DNA of 64,000 nt, taken from the NCBI RefSeq assembly GCF_000741715.1, contig NZ_JGZN01000003.1, positions 298,424 through 362,423 on the forward strand, in the 5' to 3' direction. Within the stretch, counting starts at the first letter, position 1; the number at the start of each line of letters is the position of its first letter. The stretch comes from Bifidobacterium saguini DSM 23967 (GTDB lineage Bacteria; Actinomycetota; Actinomycetes; Actinomycetales; Bifidobacteriaceae). Below are positions 17,065 to 25,828 of the stretch, in pieces. Under the pieces are notes generated by a model. It was not told the DNA's origin. It made no database searches and saw only the letters and a list, made by a program, of their open reading frames with translations. A program made the position numbers and the translations under genes.

Positions 17065-18687
17065 ATGGCGAAGGAACTTCGTGAAGGGGACGGCAAGGCC
17101 GGAATCGCGCGTGCCGGTAAGCGCAAGTTGGGATACGATACCGCGCAAGTGGATGCGTTTTTGGAGCGTGCCCACGCCTTGTACGAAAGCGAGGGCATCC
17201 ACCTCACTCAGCAGGATATTCAGTCCGTTTCGTTTGATTTGGCCAAAGACGGTTATGTAATCAGTCAGGTTGATGCCACGCTGAACCGTCTCGAACGTGC
17301 AGTCGTGGATAAGCAGACCGCTTGGGAAATCGCTCAACAAGGTCGTGTGGCTTGGAAGGCTCAGACCGAAAAGCTGTATCAGGAAATCGCATCTCATGTG
17401 GAGCGTGCCCCGCGTCAACGTTTCAAGCCGGGCGAGCCGAAGCATCCGTCGTATGACAGGAAGCAAGTGGATCGCATCGCCGATCAGGTGGTGGATAAGG
17501 CAGCCGCTGCGCTCGGCGTGGACGGCGTCACGCAGGAGGATGTGCGTGGACTGGCCGATCTGAACGCCGCTTCCGTCAATAATGTCATTTTCACCCAGCG
17601 CAAGGGCAAGAAGGGTTATGACGAGCGTCAGGTTGATTACTTCCTGAATGTATGCGTCCAGTTGCTCAGCCGGTTGGAATCATTCGCTCGCGTCAGCGAT
17701 TATGACACCGATGATTCCTCTGCTACCAAGCAGGAAACGACTGCGGCAATTGCCGCAACTCAGCCGGACAGTTCAGTCTCTCCGTTGATTTCCGCTGATG
17801 CCCAGCGTGCTGCAACCACTGTAGCGCCTACCGCAGCTGCTGTGGCCGCAGGCGAATCGTTCGACGCGTTGCGTAAGGCCGAACAGAACTTGTTCCCGGC
17901 TCCGGCCTCCGCCACTGCTCCGATTATGACGACGCCCAGCGCTCCTGTTACGAGCCCCGCTCCCGTGGCATATACGCCTTCCGCGCCATCGGTTGCTCCT
18001 GCTGCTTCGGTCAGCGAATCGCAGCCTGCAGCTAAGGCTCCCGCGCCGAAGACCGTCGAGCCGCTGCCATCATTCCAACCTGCAGGCCGCCCGGTTCCCA
18101 CAGCGGCTGAGCCGACTATTCCTGTTACTGCACCTGCCGCCGCAGCCCCTGTCACGACGGCTGCATCGGCGTCAAAGCCGGCTAACACGGCTACATCGCA
18201 GCCGGCTCCGGCCGTAGCGCCAGATGCTACCTATACCAATGCCGCAGATAATAACTCTTCTCTTGCAGCACTGGCTCATATGGCTGAAATCTCCCAGGAA
18301 ATGCCGGCTGTGGGAACGTCTTCATTCGCTCCGAAGATGCCGAGCTTGGACACGCCGAGTGCGCTTCGCTTGCACGAAACCCCTGCACCGGTGCATAACA
18401 CCGACATGCCGGCTTCCTTCGCTCCGTCAGCACAGCCTGTTCATACACACGCTGATGCCACCGCTTCCACTTCTTCGGCTGTAACTCAAGATGCACCTAC
18501 GCAGGTGCAACCGGAAGCCAAGCCAGCTGACCCGACTACCGGTGATGCCGATAAGTCGAGCGACAAGGAGTCGATTCCGGATACGGTTTTCCCGATGATG
18601 CCTTCATTCGATAGCGATTTCGGCATCTCCATTCCGGATCTTTCATTCCCCACGCTCAACGATGACGACACAAAGAAGGAACAGTGA
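17065..18687 (+). CDS. Multi-DivIVA-domain protein with long disordered tail
   Basis: A 540-residue protein of unknown role, probably linked to cell poles or division. Four DivIVA-like GYxxxQVDxxL units occur at residues 23 (GYDTAQVDAFL), 63 (GYVISQVDATL), 129 (SYDRKQVDRIA) and 184 (GYDERQVDYFL). Residues 215-510 are Ala/Pro/Thr/Ser-rich and likely disordered; the last 30 residues (FPMMPSFDSDFGISIPDL) are less repetitive and could be a peptide ligand. GGAGG precedes the ATG. The stop overlaps the GTG of dxr by four bases, so the two are translationally coupled. Confidence 0.82.
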   Translation: MAKELREGDGKAGIARAGKRKLGYDTAQVDAFLERAHALYESEGIHLTQQDIQSVSFDLAKDGYVISQVDATLNRLERAVVDKQTAWEIAQQGRVAWKAQTEKLYQEIASHVERAPRQRFKPGEPKHPSYDRKQVDRIADQVVDKAAAALGVDGVTQEDVRGLADLNAASVNNVIFTQRKGKKGYDERQVDYFLNVCVQLLSRLESFARVSDYDTDDSSATKQETTAAIAATQPDSSVSPLISADAQRAATTVAPTAAAVAAGESFDALRKAEQNLFPAPASATAPIMTTPSAPVTSPAPVAYTPSAPSVAPAASVSESQPAAKAPAPKTVEPLPSFQPAGRPVPTAAEPTIPVTAPAAAAPVTTAASASKPANTATSQPAPAVAPDATYTNAADNNSSLAALAHMAEISQEMPAVGTSSFAPKMPSLDTPSALRLHETPAPVHNTDMPASFAPSAQPVHTHADATASTSSAVTQDAPTQVQPEAKPADPTTGDADKSSDKESIPDTVFPMMPSFDSDFGISIPDLSFPTLNDDDTKKEQ

Positions 18688-19871
18688 GCGAAGTCTCTAA
18701 TCGCAGCGTAGTAATTTTAGGATCCACAGGATCCATCGGCACCCAAGGACTTGACGTCATTCAGCGTCATCCTGAGCGGTTCACTGTTACCGGACTGGCC
18801 GCAGGAGGCTCTCATATTGAGCTTCTTGCCCAGCAGGCCGCGGCATTTCATGTCCCGCAGGTAGCGGTGTTCGACGCTTCCAAGGTCAAAGACCTTGAAG
18901 AGGCCCTGACTCAGGCTGGAGCCAAGCAGACCAAGGTCAGTGGTGGCCCTGAATCGGTTATTGCTCTTGCCGGGTCAGGCGCTGATGTGGTGCTCAACGG
19001 CATCACCGGTTCAATCGGTTTGGAACCTTCAATCGCAGCGCTTCAGGCAGGCTCCCAGTTGGCTCTGGCCAATAAGGAATCGGTGGTTGCCGGCGGTCAT
19101 CTGCTGTTTGACTCGCAGGTGCGTGCCAAACAGATCAACCCGGTTGATTCTGAGCATTCAGCCATCTGGCAGTCCTTGCGGTCCGGCACTCATGCGGAAG
19201 TCGCCAAGCTGATTGTCACGGCATCCGGTGGCCCGTTCCGAGGTTGGAAGCGTGCTGATATGGAGCATATCACTCCGGAACAGGCATTGCACCACCCAAC
19301 GTGGAACATGGGACCGGTGGTGACCATCAACTCTTCAACGCTGATGAACAAGGGCTTGGAGGTTATCGAGGCTTCACGCCTGTTCGATATTCCTCCGGAA
19401 CGCATTGACGTGACCGTGCACCCGCAGTCCATTGTGCATTCCCTCGTTGAGTTCGTGGATGGTGCCACTATCGGACAGGCTTCTCCACCGGATATGCGCT
19501 TGCCGATTGCCTTGGGACTTTCCGCTCCTGACCGCATGAATAATGTGGCTGCCGCCTGCGATTGGACTCAAGCTGCGACTTGGACCTTTGAACCATTGGA
19601 TAATGAAGCATTCCCAGCCGTTCAATTGGCTCGCCATTGCCTTGCTGCATCCGAAAAGCATACGGCTGTGTTGAATGCCGCCAACGAGCAGGCCGTGCAC
19701 GCTTTCCTCGACCATCGTTTACCGTATTTAGGCATTGTGGATACGGTCAAGGCAGTACTTGACGAGATGGATGCTGAACTTCGCAGTAATCCATTGTTCG
19801 CCAACGTGGAGGAAATGAACCAACTGGAGCTCGAAGCACGTCGTTTTGCGGATGAGCTGATAAACAAGTAA
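18684..19871 (+). CDS. dxr: 1-deoxy-D-xylulose 5-phosphate reductoisomerase
   Basis: First committed enzyme of the MEP isoprenoid pathway: NADPH-dependent rearrangement and reduction of DXP to MEP. The 395-residue product has the nucleotide-binding GSTGSIGTQ at the N-terminus, NKESVVAGG, DSEHSAIWQ with metal ligands, TASGGPFRGW, and the HPTWNMG and SSTLMNKGLE active-site segments. It starts at GTG inside the end of the multi-DivIVA gene. Next comes ispG, another MEP enzyme; the site-2 protease gene that often lies between them in Actinobacteria is absent. Confidence 0.97.
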   Translation: MSEVSNRSVVILGSTGSIGTQGLDVIQRHPERFTVTGLAAGGSHIELLAQQAAAFHVPQVAVFDASKVKDLEEALTQAGAKQTKVSGGPESVIALAGSGADVVLNGITGSIGLEPSIAALQAGSQLALANKESVVAGGHLLFDSQVRAKQINPVDSEHSAIWQSLRSGTHAEVAKLIVTASGGPFRGWKRADMEHITPEQALHHPTWNMGPVVTINSSTLMNKGLEVIEASRLFDIPPERIDVTVHPQSIVHSLVEFVDGATIGQASPPDMRLPIALGLSAPDRMNNVAAACDWTQAATWTFEPLDNEAFPAVQLARHCLAASEKHTAVLNAANEQAVHAFLDHRLPYLGIVDTVKAVLDEMDAELRSNPLFANVEEMNQLELEARRFADELINK

Positions 19872-19880
19872 TGCAACTTC

Positions 19881-19930
19881 TCAGCTTTCCTCAATAGAGG
19901 AGCTGGCTCGCAAAGTGAGACTGAGGGGTA
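19881..19930 (+). repeat. Degenerate long-form GGCTCCCCT element between dxr and ispG
   Basis: The stretch shows hairpin TTTCCTC-aata-GAGGAGCTG, a second short hairpin and the terminal CTGAGGGGTAG, the same order as the elements at 34192 and 37947 but more diverged. It may be a partial terminator or an mRNA processing site. Confidence 0.5.
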
Positions 19931-19943
19931 GAAAGGCACAAGC

Positions 19944-21146
19944 TTGAATCCTGTAGACAAGCCGTTCCGCAAAACCGGCGATCCGATTGAACTCACCAGC
20001 GAATCCCCGCTGCATCCTCGTCGTAAGTCCCGCCGTATCATGGTGGGGCCTGTGCCGGTGGGTGGGGGAGCTCCCATCTCCGTACAGTCGATGACCAATA
20101 CGTTGACTGCGAACGTTCCGGCAACACTGCAACAGATCGCTGAGCTCACTGCAGCCGGTTGTGATATTGTGCGCGTAGCGGTGCCGAGCCAGGATGATGC
20201 CGACGCCTTGCCGGAGATCTGCCGTAAGTCGCCGATTCCAGTGATTGCGGACATCCACTTCCAGTCGAAGTACGTATTCCAGGCCATTGATGCCGGTTGC
20301 GCTGCCGTTCGCGTGAACCCGGGCAACATTCGCAAATTCGATGAGGTCGGTCCCTCCATCTGCAAGGCGGCAACCGATGCCGGCATCTCACTGCGCATCG
20401 GCGTGAACGCTGGCTCGCTGGATAAGGAACTGTACGCCAAGTATGGTGGTCCGACTCCTGAAGCGTTGGTTGCCTCCGCGCTGAAGGAAGCCCACATGTT
20501 CGAGGACGTTGGCTTCCATGATTTCAAGATTTCCGTCAAGCACCACGATGTGATCACGATGGTGCAGACGTACCGACTGCTTGCCTCCAAGGGTGATTGG
20601 CCGCTGCACCTTGGTGTCACCGAAGCGGGCCCGGCATGGCAGGGCACCATCAAATCGTGCCTTGCATTCGGCGCATTGCTCGCCGAAGGCATTGGCGACA
20701 CGATTCGTGTATCCCTCTCGGCACCGCCTGTTGAAGAGGTCAAAGTAGGCTGCAAGCTGCTTGAATACATGGGATTGCGCCCACGCAAGTTCGATATCAT
20801 CTCCTGCCCGAGCTGCGGTCGCGCCCAGGTGGATGTGATTCAACTGGCCTCCGCGGTAACCGAAGGCCTCAAAGATATCACCGCTCCTATTCGCGTGGCC
20901 GTCATGGGGTGCATCGTCAACGGTCCTGGTGAGGCTCGCGAAGCCGATCTTGGCGTGGCATCCGGTAACGGCAAGGGGCAGATTTTCATCAAGGGCAAGG
21001 TCATTAAGACCGTGCCCGAAGATCAGATTGTGGAAACCCTGCTCACCATCGCCAATGATATTGCCGCCCAGATGGAAGCAGACGGTCAGGTGCCCGCCAA
21101 CGCTACCGGTCCGGTAGTCGTGCCCATCCAGCATCCTGGCCACTGA
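19944..21146 (+). CDS. ispG: 4-hydroxy-3-methylbut-2-enyl diphosphate synthase (flavodoxin/ferredoxin)
   Basis: Fe4S4 enzyme converting MEcPP to HMBPP late in the MEP pathway. The 400-residue length is normal for the short bacterial form. Substrate barrel motifs QSMTNT and ADIHFQ are present; the three cluster cysteines are in SCPSCGR and [10 protein letters not shown], with the fourth ligand Glu downstream. Starts at TTG with GAAAGG upstream. Followed by a long-stem hairpin (21155-21203). Confidence 0.96.
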   Translation: MNPVDKPFRKTGDPIELTSESPLHPRRKSRRIMVGPVPVGGGAPISVQSMTNTLTANVPATLQQIAELTAAGCDIVRVAVPSQDDADALPEICRKSPIPVIADIHFQSKYVFQAIDAGCAAVRVNPGNIRKFDEVGPSICKAATDAGISLRIGVNAGSLDKELYAKYGGPTPEALVASALKEAHMFEDVGFHDFKISVKHHDVITMVQTYRLLASKGDWPLHLGVTEAGPAWQGTIKSCLAFGALLAEGIGDTIRVSLSAPPVEEVKVGCKLLEYMGLRPRKFDIISCPSCGRAQVDVIQLASAVTEGLKDITAPIRVAVMGCIVNGPGEAREADLGVASGNGKGQIFIKGKVIKTVPEDQIVETLLTIANDIAAQMEADGQVPANATGPVVVPIQHPGH

Positions 21147-21154
21147 TACGTCAA

Positions 21155-21203
21155 AGGTTCCGTGTTCTCTTTAGACTCCTTGCCCGCAGCGAACACGGAA
21201 CCT
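21155..21203 (+). terminator. Hairpin after ispG
   Basis: Perfect 13-bp stem (21155-21167 / 21191-21203) with a 23-base loop and no T tract. Likely 3' end of the dxr-ispG message, since the next gene seems to have its own promoter. Confidence 0.55.
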
Positions 21204-21232
21204 CAGGTGGTGCAGAGGATACAATAATTCGC

Positions 21233-23002
21233 GTGTCAAATCAGCAACAGCAGCATTCTCCTCAACCGTGGACCCGTGGCCACCGGCTGATGGTGAGTCT
21301 GCCTATTTTCATCATGCTGATCGGCATACTGGTATCAATTTCCAATCTTACTACTGTTCCTTGGAATATTGAGCCCACAGGCCAGTCAATGGCCACGCTA
21401 ACCAGCGATACTTCAGTAACCTTCGACAACACAACCGGGGAACAGCTGCCATCAAAAGGCAGTTATGATGTTTCCGAGCGATACATAACATTGAACATTG
21501 CTCGCGACGGCTCGCTCAGCCAGGAACAAGGTACACGCAATACGGCCAATGCCAATGGTGTGCAGGCCATCAAAGTATTGATTCGCGAGCCACAGGGAGT
21601 TTCTGGCAAACGTCCGGCAATGGTGTTCATGCATGGTGCAGGATATGGCACTTGCGACAATTCCTTCGGCGATGTGGCCTCCGATCTTGCGTCAGCTGGT
21701 TTCGTAACAGCTGTGCTTGATAAACCGGTTTGGAATACTACGGATATCAGCCGAGATTACCCGGCTTCCGCCAAAGCCTACGATCGTGTCATTGAATATT
21801 TGCGCGGGCTAGACAATGTGAATGCCAAACAAGTTGGTATTTACGCCACCTCGGAATCGACGTGGATTTCCTCATACCTCTTGCAGGAAGATCGGGACAT
21901 CGCATTCCAGATTCTCTTAAGCCCAATGGTGTTTAGCCCAAGGCAATCATTGGGGTTCTTCGTGACTCAGGATTTCACACTGGTGGGAGCCAATGATGGA
22001 TATCAATCCATTGTGCAGCGCCTGTTCAGTGTTGACGCGGGCCTGTTCGGACTGACGAATTTCGATATTCACACACTGGTACCTCGTGCCTATGCCGTAC
22101 CCACCTATGTGGCCTACGGTTCCAAGGATGTGATGACCGCGCAAGTGGAAGGCGTGCGCGCAATTTTGTATAACGCGCATAAGGCCGGTAACTGGAATGT
22201 GACAGTTCGCAGCTATCCGGTAGCCAACCATGTGCTGCGCTTGGGGGATGAATCCGAAGAAGGCACTCCATTCGCTGATGCGTATGTTGATGATCTAATC
22301 GATTGGTCGGTCGGAACCACTGCAGGTCTCGCCCAAACCAGTGAACGTGTGGGTGGCACCAATCTATATCAGTCCATCGGACTGCCGAGAGCATTGAAAG
22401 CACGCAGAACCGGAACCATCTACGGTGTGATTCTTCACGCTACGATGCTGCTGCTATTGCTTGCTTCTGCTGTGATGTCTCTGATTGCATTAGGGCGCAA
22501 ACTAGTGGCTGATGCTCGGTGGCGTCGACGCAAGCATCAAGCCATAAAACTTGGGGAGCGTATTCCCCCAAAGCCGGTGACCCTGGGATTCGCACATGGA
22601 TTCGGCAACGCACTATTGACTTTGACCCTATCCACAATGGCTGCATTGCTCATCTTCATTGCAGGACTTGGACAGGTGGTTATGGGCGTGGTCAAGCTCG
22701 CTTGGGGCGGCGCACCCACGGAAACACCGGGTGTAATGTATTGGAGCTGGCCGGTTATCCAAGTGGTATCCATCGTAGTGGTATGGGCATGGTCTCGCGT
22801 ATTCATGCGCCTGATTGAGGTGGCATGGCAGCGTGGTCTGATTCAGTGGCCGCCGCGTAAGGACGCGGTCAAGAACATCATTACCGGCCAGGAACCGGTG
22901 CTAGCCTCCACTCGCTTCGGCCGCGTCCTGTTCTGGTTGCTCACCTTCACCATGCTTTACGTATTACTGTTCTTCGCGTTCTGGGGACTGTTCATCTACT
23001 GA
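21233..23002 (+). CDS. Membrane-bound alpha/beta hydrolase
   Basis: A 589-residue protein of unknown substrate. One membrane helix near the N-terminus (about 20-40), then an extracytoplasmic alpha/beta-hydrolase domain with the oxyanion-type MVFMHGAGYG near residue 130 and ATSESTW as a possible nucleophile elbow in place of GxSxG, then about four C-terminal membrane segments. Related to dienelactone-hydrolase-like domains. The GTG at 21233 is seven bases after TACAAT (21220-21225), so the mRNA is probably leaderless. Its position among isoprenoid and lipid-carrier genes suggests, but does not prove, an envelope role. Confidence 0.72.
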   Translation: MSNQQQQHSPQPWTRGHRLMVSLPIFIMLIGILVSISNLTTVPWNIEPTGQSMATLTSDTSVTFDNTTGEQLPSKGSYDVSERYITLNIARDGSLSQEQGTRNTANANGVQAIKVLIREPQGVSGKRPAMVFMHGAGYGTCDNSFGDVASDLASAGFVTAVLDKPVWNTTDISRDYPASAKAYDRVIEYLRGLDNVNAKQVGIYATSESTWISSYLLQEDRDIAFQILLSPMVFSPRQSLGFFVTQDFTLVGANDGYQSIVQRLFSVDAGLFGLTNFDIHTLVPRAYAVPTYVAYGSKDVMTAQVEGVRAILYNAHKAGNWNVTVRSYPVANHVLRLGDESEEGTPFADAYVDDLIDWSVGTTAGLAQTSERVGGTNLYQSIGLPRALKARRTGTIYGVILHATMLLLLLASAVMSLIALGRKLVADARWRRRKHQAIKLGERIPPKPVTLGFAHGFGNALLTLTLSTMAALLIFIAGLGQVVMGVVKLAWGGAPTETPGVMYWSWPVIQVVSIVVVWAWSRVFMRLIEVAWQRGLIQWPPRKDAVKNIITGQEPVLASTRFGRVLFWLLTFTMLYVLLFFAFWGLFIY

Positions 23003-23092
23003 CACAGCGAGCGGCAATGATAAATGATGGCGGTGATCCGCCGTTCGCATCGCTCATATAGGCGCTGCGATGATGATTGAGGAGTAAATGAT

Positions 23093-23812
23093 ATGGCACT
23101 GTACCGAGACGAGGGCGTGGTATTACGTACCGCTAAACTCGGCGAAGCCGATCGTATTATCACCATCTTGACTCGCAACCACGGCAAAATTCGAGCGGTA
23201 GCCAAAGGCGTGCGACGCACAAAATCACGGTTCGGCGCTCGTCTGGAGCCGTTTATGCGTGCTGATTTGCTTATAGCCGAAGGCCGTACGTTGGATACCG
23301 TTTCCCAAGCGGAATCCATAGCTGCGTATGGTGCATCAATTGCCGTTGACTTCAATGCGTATGAGGCTGCGAACGTTATCGTGGAAACCATTGATAAGCT
23401 TGCCAACACCGAACATGAATGCGTGCCGGCACAGTATCGACTGTTGATTGGTGCATTGAATGCGTTGGCCAAGCATGCTCATGCGCCGCGTGCCATCAGC
23501 GGTTCGTATGTGATGCGCGCCATGTCCTTGGCTGGCTGGACGCCGCGACTCGGCGCTTGCGTGGTTTGTGGGCGCCCTGGGGGAGCATATCTTTCCATTG
23601 CCTCAGGTGGTGTGATGTGCGAAGCTGATCACACCACTGATGCTCGGCGCGTTCCACCGCGTGCAGCGCAAGAGCTCCAAGCCCTGATTCAAGGCGACTG
23701 GACTGTGTTGGACGAGGCTCCGTTGCAACGCATTACTGAAGAGTTGGTTGAAGATTGGGCGGAGTATTACCTCGAACGGCCCATTCGTTCGCTGCGCTTG
23801 ATAGATTCATGA
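23093..23812 (+). CDS. recO: DNA repair protein RecO
   Basis: Loads RecA on gaps with RecF/RecR. The 239-residue product has the N-terminal OB fold (YRDEGVVLRTAKLGEADRIITILT, read in pieces) and a helical domain with a Cys motif (ACVVCGR ... VMCEADH) that could bind zinc as in some RecO. GAGGAG precedes the ATG. Its stop overlaps the uppS start (ATGA), a recO-uppS coupling common in Actinobacteria. Confidence 0.95.
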   Translation: MALYRDEGVVLRTAKLGEADRIITILTRNHGKIRAVAKGVRRTKSRFGARLEPFMRADLLIAEGRTLDTVSQAESIAAYGASIAVDFNAYEAANVIVETIDKLANTEHECVPAQYRLLIGALNALAKHAHAPRAISGSYVMRAMSLAGWTPRLGACVVCGRPGGAYLSIASGGVMCEADHTTDARRVPPRAAQELQALIQGDWTVLDEAPLQRITEELVEDWAEYYLERPIRSLRLIDS

Positions 23813-24606
23813 GTATGGCTTTTGAGAACGTAGATTACACGTCATTGGACATTCCCGCTGCCCCGTTCAGCGACCCCTCCCGTATCCCCGATTTTCCGAA
23901 AAACAAAGTGCCCCGCCATGTGGGCGTGATCATGGACGGCAATGGCCGTTGGGCCAAGCAGCGTGGCATGATTCGCACCAACGGCCATCAGGCTGCCGAG
24001 CCAGTGGTGTTCGACACTATCGCCGGTGCCATTGAGGCGGGTGTGCGCTATCTGAGTCTGTACACGTTCTCCACGGAAAACTGGAAGCGTTCTCCTCAGG
24101 AAGTGCGATTCCTGATGGGCTTCTCCCGTGAGATCATTCACCGCCGTGTGGAGCAGATGGATGAGTGGGGCGTGCGCGTACGCTGGTCCGGTCGCCGCCC
24201 GAAACTGTGGAAGTCCGTGATTGACGAGCTGGAATCCGCTATGGAACGCACGAAGAATAATAAGGTTATCGATGTGGTGTTCTGCATCAACTATGGTGGC
24301 CGTGCGGAGATTGCCGATGCTTGTGCTGCGATTGCGCGCGAAGTGCGTGACGGCAAGATTTCCGGCGATCGTGTAACCGAAAAGATGATTGCCGACCACC
24401 TGTACAACCCAGATATTCCTGATTGCGATCTGGTGATTCGCACCTCCGGCGAACAGCGCACCTCGAACTTCCTGCCCTGGGAGGCTGCTTACGCCGAACT
24501 CGATTTCGTGCCGGAATTGTTCCCGGACTGCGGACGTGAAGTCCTCTGGCGTGCCATCGACGACTACATCCATCGTGATCGTCGATTTGGCGGCGTGAAA
24601 AAGTGA
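23809..24606 (+). CDS. uppS: Isoprenyl transferase (undecaprenyl diphosphate synthase)
   Basis: Cis-prenyltransferase making the C50-C55 lipid carrier for cell wall synthesis. 265 residues. Motifs: IMDGNGRWAKQRG with the catalytic Asp, SLYTFSTENWKR, and the C-terminal RTSGEQRTSNFLPWE with metal and diphosphate-binding residues. Start ATG overlaps the recO stop. The stop codon lies inside a perfect 27-bp palindrome. It uses the IPP made by the MEP enzymes encoded just upstream. Confidence 0.95.
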   Translation: MSMAFENVDYTSLDIPAAPFSDPSRIPDFPKNKVPRHVGVIMDGNGRWAKQRGMIRTNGHQAAEPVVFDTIAGAIEAGVRYLSLYTFSTENWKRSPQEVRFLMGFSREIIHRRVEQMDEWGVRVRWSGRRPKLWKSVIDELESAMERTKNNKVIDVVFCINYGGRAEIADACAAIAREVRDGKISGDRVTEKMIADHLYNPDIPDCDLVIRTSGEQRTSNFLPWEAAYAELDFVPELFPDCGREVLWRAIDDYIHRDRRFGGVKK

Positions 24607-24628
24607 ACAGTCCAGTGGACTGTTCACT
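24602..24628. repeat. Perfect palindrome overlapping the uppS stop codon
   Basis: Two 13-bp arms (24602-24614 and 24616-24628) around one central base, with the TGA of uppS in the left arm. In RNA it would fold to a hairpin with a small loop, so likely a terminator or 3'-protective element. Confidence 0.65.
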
Positions 24629-24640
24629 CACGCCGCCGAG

Positions 24641-24660
24641 CTGGGCGTGATAGCGCCCAG
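24641..24660. repeat. Hairpin CTGGGCG/CGCCCAG
   Basis: Perfect 7-bp stem with six-base loop, the second of several hairpins in the gene-free stretch 24607-24908 between the convergent uppS and permease genes. Confidence 0.5.
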
Positions 24661-24745
24661 TGAGGTAATGCTGAGTCTGCCGAAGGCAGTCAAAAAATGC
24701 TGGGCAATGCCAAGTGAATATAAGTGCGGATAGTTGTATTTACGT

Positions 24746-24870
24746 CGGCTGGTGGGATGTGCGTTGTTCGACACACTCAAGGCCGTTTGGCCTCGCTTCG
24801 GCGCGTGCTCGCTGAGCTTAGCACACGCCTACGCTGCTTACAGTCGAACAACGCACATCCCACCAACCGC
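24746..24870. other. Structured non-coding element with 22-bp perfect inverted repeat
   Basis: Arms 24751-24772 and 24843-24864 are perfect reverse complements; with one mismatch the match extends about five more bases outward. The 70-base interior contains smaller hairpins (GGCC-gttt-GGCC and GTGCT...AGCAC). No open reading frame fits. It sits between two convergent genes. It could be a large terminator, a structured RNA, or a miniature mobile element remnant; no target-site duplication is obvious. Confidence 0.6.
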
Positions 24871-24908
24871 CTCTTCGCAATACGATGGATTCCTGTGGGC
24901 GCAGTCCA

Positions 24909-25685
24909 CTACTGATCGAGGTCTTCGTCTTTGCCGTTGCCGAGGGTAATCCATTCGACCAGGGAGATAAGTCCTAGGAGGATTGCGGTTTCGGCGATGA
25001 CCACCACTGTGGCGGAGAAGATCAGCGGCGTGCGGAACGAGTTGAAGGCGGCTTGCAACCAGATACCCAAGCCGTTCATGGCACCCAAGTATTCCGCGGT
25101 GGCTGCAGTGCCGAAAATGTAAGCGGCGGAAATGCGAACGCCGCCGAAAATCTGGCGTGCGGCCACACGCAGTTTGACGTGGAAAAGCGTCCATATACGG
25201 GTTGCGCCGCATGTCAGCGCCACATCCTCGTAGAATCCCGGCACGGCGTTCAAGCCGCGTGCGGTTTGCACGGCGATGGGAAACACACCGAAAACGGCCA
25301 CAATAACGATTTTGCCTAATGGTTCGAAGCCGAACCAGATCATAAACAGGGGTGCCACGGTAATCAGCGGAATCGTCTGCGCTGCCGCCAGAAGAGGGTA
25401 GAACGCGCGATACATGGTTTTGGACACATATAGGCCAATGCCAATGAGTATGCCGGCAATAATGGCGATGCTAAAACCGGTGAGTCCCTCGTAAGTGGTG
25501 ATGGTGGCGGCTGTCATCAAATCAGGCCATGTATCAACCATTGAGGCCACAATTTGCGTGGGGGAGGCGAGCACGCGTTCGGAAATATGCCCGGCTTGAA
25601 CTGCAATCTCCCAAATCACCAGTAATCCGCCAATGGTGATTGCCGGTGGCGCGATACGCGCAAGCCAAGATTTCAATTGCTTCAT
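24909..25685 (-). CDS. ABC transporter permease (ThiX/SsuC type)
   Basis: Inner-membrane permease of 258 residues with about six membrane segments, BPD_transp_1 family, with the EAA-like DVALTCGATRIWTLFHVKLRV near residues 150-170. The ATG at 25685 is preferred; the further upstream in-frame ATG lies in a hairpin. It lies downstream of an NMT1/THI5-type binding-protein gene on the same strand, so the pair should import a thiamine pyrimidine precursor. No ATPase gene is adjacent. Nitrate, taurine and aliphatic sulfonate permeases share this fold, so the substrate rests on the partner. Confidence 0.84.
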   Translation of the reverse strand: MKQLKSWLARIAPPAITIGGLLVIWEIAVQAGHISERVLASPTQIVASMVDTWPDLMTAATITTYEGLTGFSIAIIAGILIGIGLYVSKTMYRAFYPLLAAAQTIPLITVAPLFMIWFGFEPLGKIVIVAVFGVFPIAVQTARGLNAVPGFYEDVALTCGATRIWTLFHVKLRVAARQIFGGVRISAAYIFGTAATAEYLGAMNGLGIWLQAAFNSFRTPLIFSATVVVIAETAILLGLISLVEWITLGNGKDEDLDQ

Positions 25686-25705
25686 AAGAGTCTTTACTGA
25701 TAGAT

Positions 25706-25732
25706 TGGCTCCCCTCATTCTGAGGGGAGCCA
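25706..25732. repeat. GGCTCCCCTCA hairpin
   Basis: Perfect 12-bp stem (25706-25717 / 25721-25732) with three-base loop, in the gap between binding-protein and permease genes. Same family as 923-965. Confidence 0.65.
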
Positions 25733-25793
25733 TTACATCCTCTTGTGCCTCGTTTGGGAAAGGAACCGACTCATGAAGTGAGCCGTTATTCCT

Positions 25794-25817
25794 TTGGCTC
25801 CCCTCTATGAGGGGAGT
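25794..25817. repeat. Second GGCTCCCCTC hairpin
   Basis: Stem CTCCCCTC/GAGGGGAG (25798-25805 / 25809-25816). Together with 25706-25732 it gives two family members in one 140-base gap, likely reducing read-through from the binding-protein gene to the permease. Confidence 0.6.
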
Positions 25818-25828
25818 GAGAAAGAGGC

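Noticed and set aside
24751..24864. Insertion sequence ends
   Set aside because: The arms enclose only 70 bases, with no transposase gene and no obvious direct target repeats.
24724..24949. Short frames in the structured region before the permease
   Set aside because: They run through the inverted repeat arms and lack start signals.
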